From NCBI GenBank assembly GCA_015179025.1, contig WHUX01000409.1, positions 1-31,455 on the forward strand: 31,455 nt of DNA, in the 5' to 3' direction. Positions 30,195-31,455 of the stretch are shown here, piece by piece. This DNA is from Terfezia claveryi. Taxonomy: Eukaryota > Ascomycota > Pezizomycetes > Pezizales > Pezizaceae. The notes under the pieces were generated by a model. The model had not been told where the DNA came from, ran no database searches, and worked only from the letters and a program-made list of their open reading frames with translations. Positions within the stretch are counted from its first letter, which is position 1; each line of letters starts with the position of its first letter. The position numbers and the translations under genes are program-made.

Positions 30195-30398
30195 TGTAAG
30201 GATAGATGAGCTTATCCTCACATGACCAAGGAGACTAGCTCCTTGGCTCACGTTAGCACTCAGGGAGGTTAGTTCCCTGGTCCTTCGACCAGTCGTGTAC
30301 CCTATACGAGAGGAGGTTAGCTCCCCTCAGAGCCTTTACTTAAGGCTCAGCTTGTAGATAGAATGAGAATCATCCTGCATACAAGTCTCTATCTCACA
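30195..30398 (+). repeat. 3' LTR of copy D (204 bp)
   Basis: Identical to the 5' LTR except GATGAG for GATAAG near the start and GTTAGTTCCC for GTTAGCTCCC. The second change still allows a G-U pair in the CAGGGAG stem. It is followed by TSD GTGTA (30399-30403). Confidence 0.97.
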
Positions 30399-31005
30399 GT
30401 GTATTTCAGTTCTGCTGAGGTAAGACCTCAGAAGGGTAGGGAGATTACTATGTGGGACGTTCCTGGAGGGAACAGTAATTAACTAGTGTAATCTATCTTA
30501 TATGATTTATGCTATCTAAGCTATATAATCTTGATCTGATCGGAATATAGGCTTGCTTGCTCTGTATGCTTGCTTGGTTGCTTCTTGTCTTTCTGTGGAT
30601 TCCAGAGGGAATCCAGCAGCCTATTTATACTCCTCTGAGATCTGATGACTAAGGAAATAAATACAATAAAGGGTGGCACACCAGAAGGTGGTGCGCTGTA
30701 CAAAAGGGGTCATGTGGCCATAGTAATGAGGAACACATCATAAACGATAGTCATGTGGCCATAGTAATGAGTTACACGCCTTAAACCGAGGTCACGAGGC
30801 CATAATGAGGGTGTCCACATATGGCAAGTGCCATGGAACTTCCCATGGCAAATTCCGCATGCTATGGATGCTTATAAAACAGTATGAGGTAGTAGAAGGC
30901 TAGTCCTTCAACCGAAAGGCTTAGTTACATAACATAGTAGTAATATAGGAAATACAAAAGTATATAATCAATTATATAAGCAATGAGATAACGTTCTCCA
31001 TTACA
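30399..31005 (-). repeat. 3' LTR of copy F, right piece
   Basis: Resumes at the duplicated GTGTA and aligns with the rest of solo LTR E to CTCCATTACA. It holds the three-unit GTCATGTGGCCATAGTAAT array (about 30709-30810) and a CTGAGG/CCTCAG hairpin (about 30416-30432). Confidence 0.93.
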
Positions 31006-31017
31006 CTTCCCCACATG
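31006..31017 (-). promoter_or_regulatory. Polypurine-like tract of copy F
   Basis: On the minus strand ATGTGGGGAAG lies directly before the LTR start TGTAATGG. It is short but in the right place. Confidence 0.6.
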
Positions 31018-31033
31018 GAAGGATTTCCTATCC

Positions 31034-31455
31034 TTACTTCTTTCGCTCTGCCATATTGGTTTCCATACGTCCTAAGATTTGATGCATTGTTAATACATTA
31101 GCATTAATGTGAATATCCTTATTGTTTCCTTAACTCATGATTCTATCTCGTTCTTGTTGGATGAGAGATCGAGTCTCATCTCTGGTTCGTGGTCTTTGTT
31201 TTCCTTTAGTTCTTCGACGTCTCTTGAATGTATCTTCCATACTTCCGGTTGTCCAGAAGTCTTGAAGAATTTCGGTAGTGATATCTTTGGCATTTACCCA
31301 GGAATCATGTTTAGAAGAGTATCCTAGCCATCTGACCTTATATTGTCATTCTCCAGTCTAAGGAGCTGTTCTGAATTCTAATACATTTTCAACTTCATAA
31401 CGATCATCTTGAATTGGTCTTGGTTCCTGAGATTGTCTGTGAGGGAACTGGTAGG
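31034..31455 (-). pseudogene. pol: C-terminal end of copy F pol with chromodomain
   Basis: The minus-strand frame entering from the window edge reads RYEVENVLEFRTAP, then YKVRWLGYSSKHDSWV and an ITTEILQDFW stretch, a clear chromodomain (about 31240-31400), followed by a basic tail (KRRRRTKGKQRPRTRDE). TAG and TGA interrupt the chromodomain (CAG and TGG likely), and TAA 31130-31132 ends the tail. If that stop is also a mutated CAA, the frame runs on to TAA 31034-31036. Chromodomains of this class steer integration to chromatin marks. Confidence 0.85.

Larger units (their letters stand above)
23298..30398 (+). mobile_element. Ty3/gypsy retrotransposon, family 4 copy D (youngest element)
   Basis: A 7101-bp unit with 204-bp LTRs (23298-23501 and 30195-30398) and perfect TSD GTGTA (23293-23297 and 30399-30403). 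It is inserted in the LTR of copy F; solo LTR E shows the uninterrupted sequence. The LTRs differ at two positions (A/G near 23310, C/T near 23376). A single plus-strand gag-pol frame from 23742 carries eight stops and one frameshift. RT, RNase H and integrase catalytic residues are intact. Base composition is purine-rich on the coding strand. Confidence 0.97.
23221..31455 (-). mobile_element. Ty3/gypsy chromovirus, family 3 copy F (3' end), split by element D
   Basis: On the minus strand the pol end with chromodomain (31455-31034), a polypurine tract, and the 3' LTR (31005 down to 23221, interrupted by D) are seen. The rest lies beyond the window. The LTR outer end adjoins TCACG (23216-23220), the expected TSD. 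The inner end adjoins coding sequence, not a TSD, which shows this is a full-element LTR. The solo LTR E inside element C is from the same family. Confidence 0.88.

Noticed and set aside
23221..31005. The family 3 LTR at the right as a second solo LTR
   Set aside because: There is no TSD pair (TCACG on one side, CTTCC on the other), and the inner side runs into a polypurine tract and chromodomain coding sequence, so it is the 3' LTR of a larger element.
1..31455. Many further open frames of 60-150 codons on the strand opposite the pol genes
   Set aside because: They mirror coding sequence of the recognised elements in other frames, lack domains of their own, and differ between copies A and B.
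1..31455. Novel host defence or metabolic system
   Set aside because: No intact non-transposon gene could be supported; everything recognisable is mobile-element sequence or its decay product.

Overview
The window looks like a gene-poor, repeat-packed stretch of a filamentous fungal genome. The evidence is several chromodomain-bearing Ty3/gypsy (chromovirus) polyproteins of fungal type, a Plavaka-like DDE transposase, and decay dominated by C-to-T and G-to-A changes of the kind left by RIP or 5-methylcytosine deamination. I cannot name the species. I see no intact host gene, rRNA, tRNA or CRISPR array. Almost everything is mobile DNA inserted into mobile DNA, and most insertion boundaries carry a readable 5-bp target-site duplication (TSD).

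Left block (1-19288). The oldest layer is a minus-strand Plavaka-like transposase pseudogene, seen as two pieces (18321-19288 and 4579-4758) that join in one reading frame when the intervening element is ignored. It was hit by two copies of gypsy family 1. Copy A (1-4578) is cut off by the window start. Copy B (4759-18320) has TSD CTTCC and 543-bp LTRs. Copy A itself holds a reversed solo LTR of its own family (956-1413, TSD CCCTT). Copy B is split by gypsy family 2, copy C (8754-16057, minus strand, TSD CGCTG). C is split in its integrase gene by a solo LTR of family 3, copy E (10657-11329, TSD TAATA). The nest is therefore Plavaka > B > C > E.

Middle (19289-23220). This holds degenerate sequence with one weak minus-strand pseudogene (19754-20299), and a near-perfect 645-bp palindrome built of 34-bp AT-rich repeats and flanked by a 7-bp direct repeat (20454-21098, a foldback/MITE-like element). 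It also holds two copies of a 30-nt dyad resembling one in the family 1 LTRs, and an unrecognised minus-strand pseudogene with four in-frame TGA codons (21991-23220).

Right block (23221-31455). The 3' LTR and chromodomain end of family 3 copy F (minus strand) are split by gypsy family 4, copy D (23298-30398, TSD GTGTA). D is the youngest element: its two 204-bp LTRs differ at only two positions. Its RT, RNase H and integrase catalytic residues are present, yet its single gag-pol frame has eight in-frame stops and one frameshift. The D LTR is almost wholly a string of stem-loops.

The elements do not cooperate in a pathway. Each is or was a self-contained replicating unit (gag, protease, reverse transcriptase, RNase H, integrase between LTRs), and their order of insertion can be read from the nesting.
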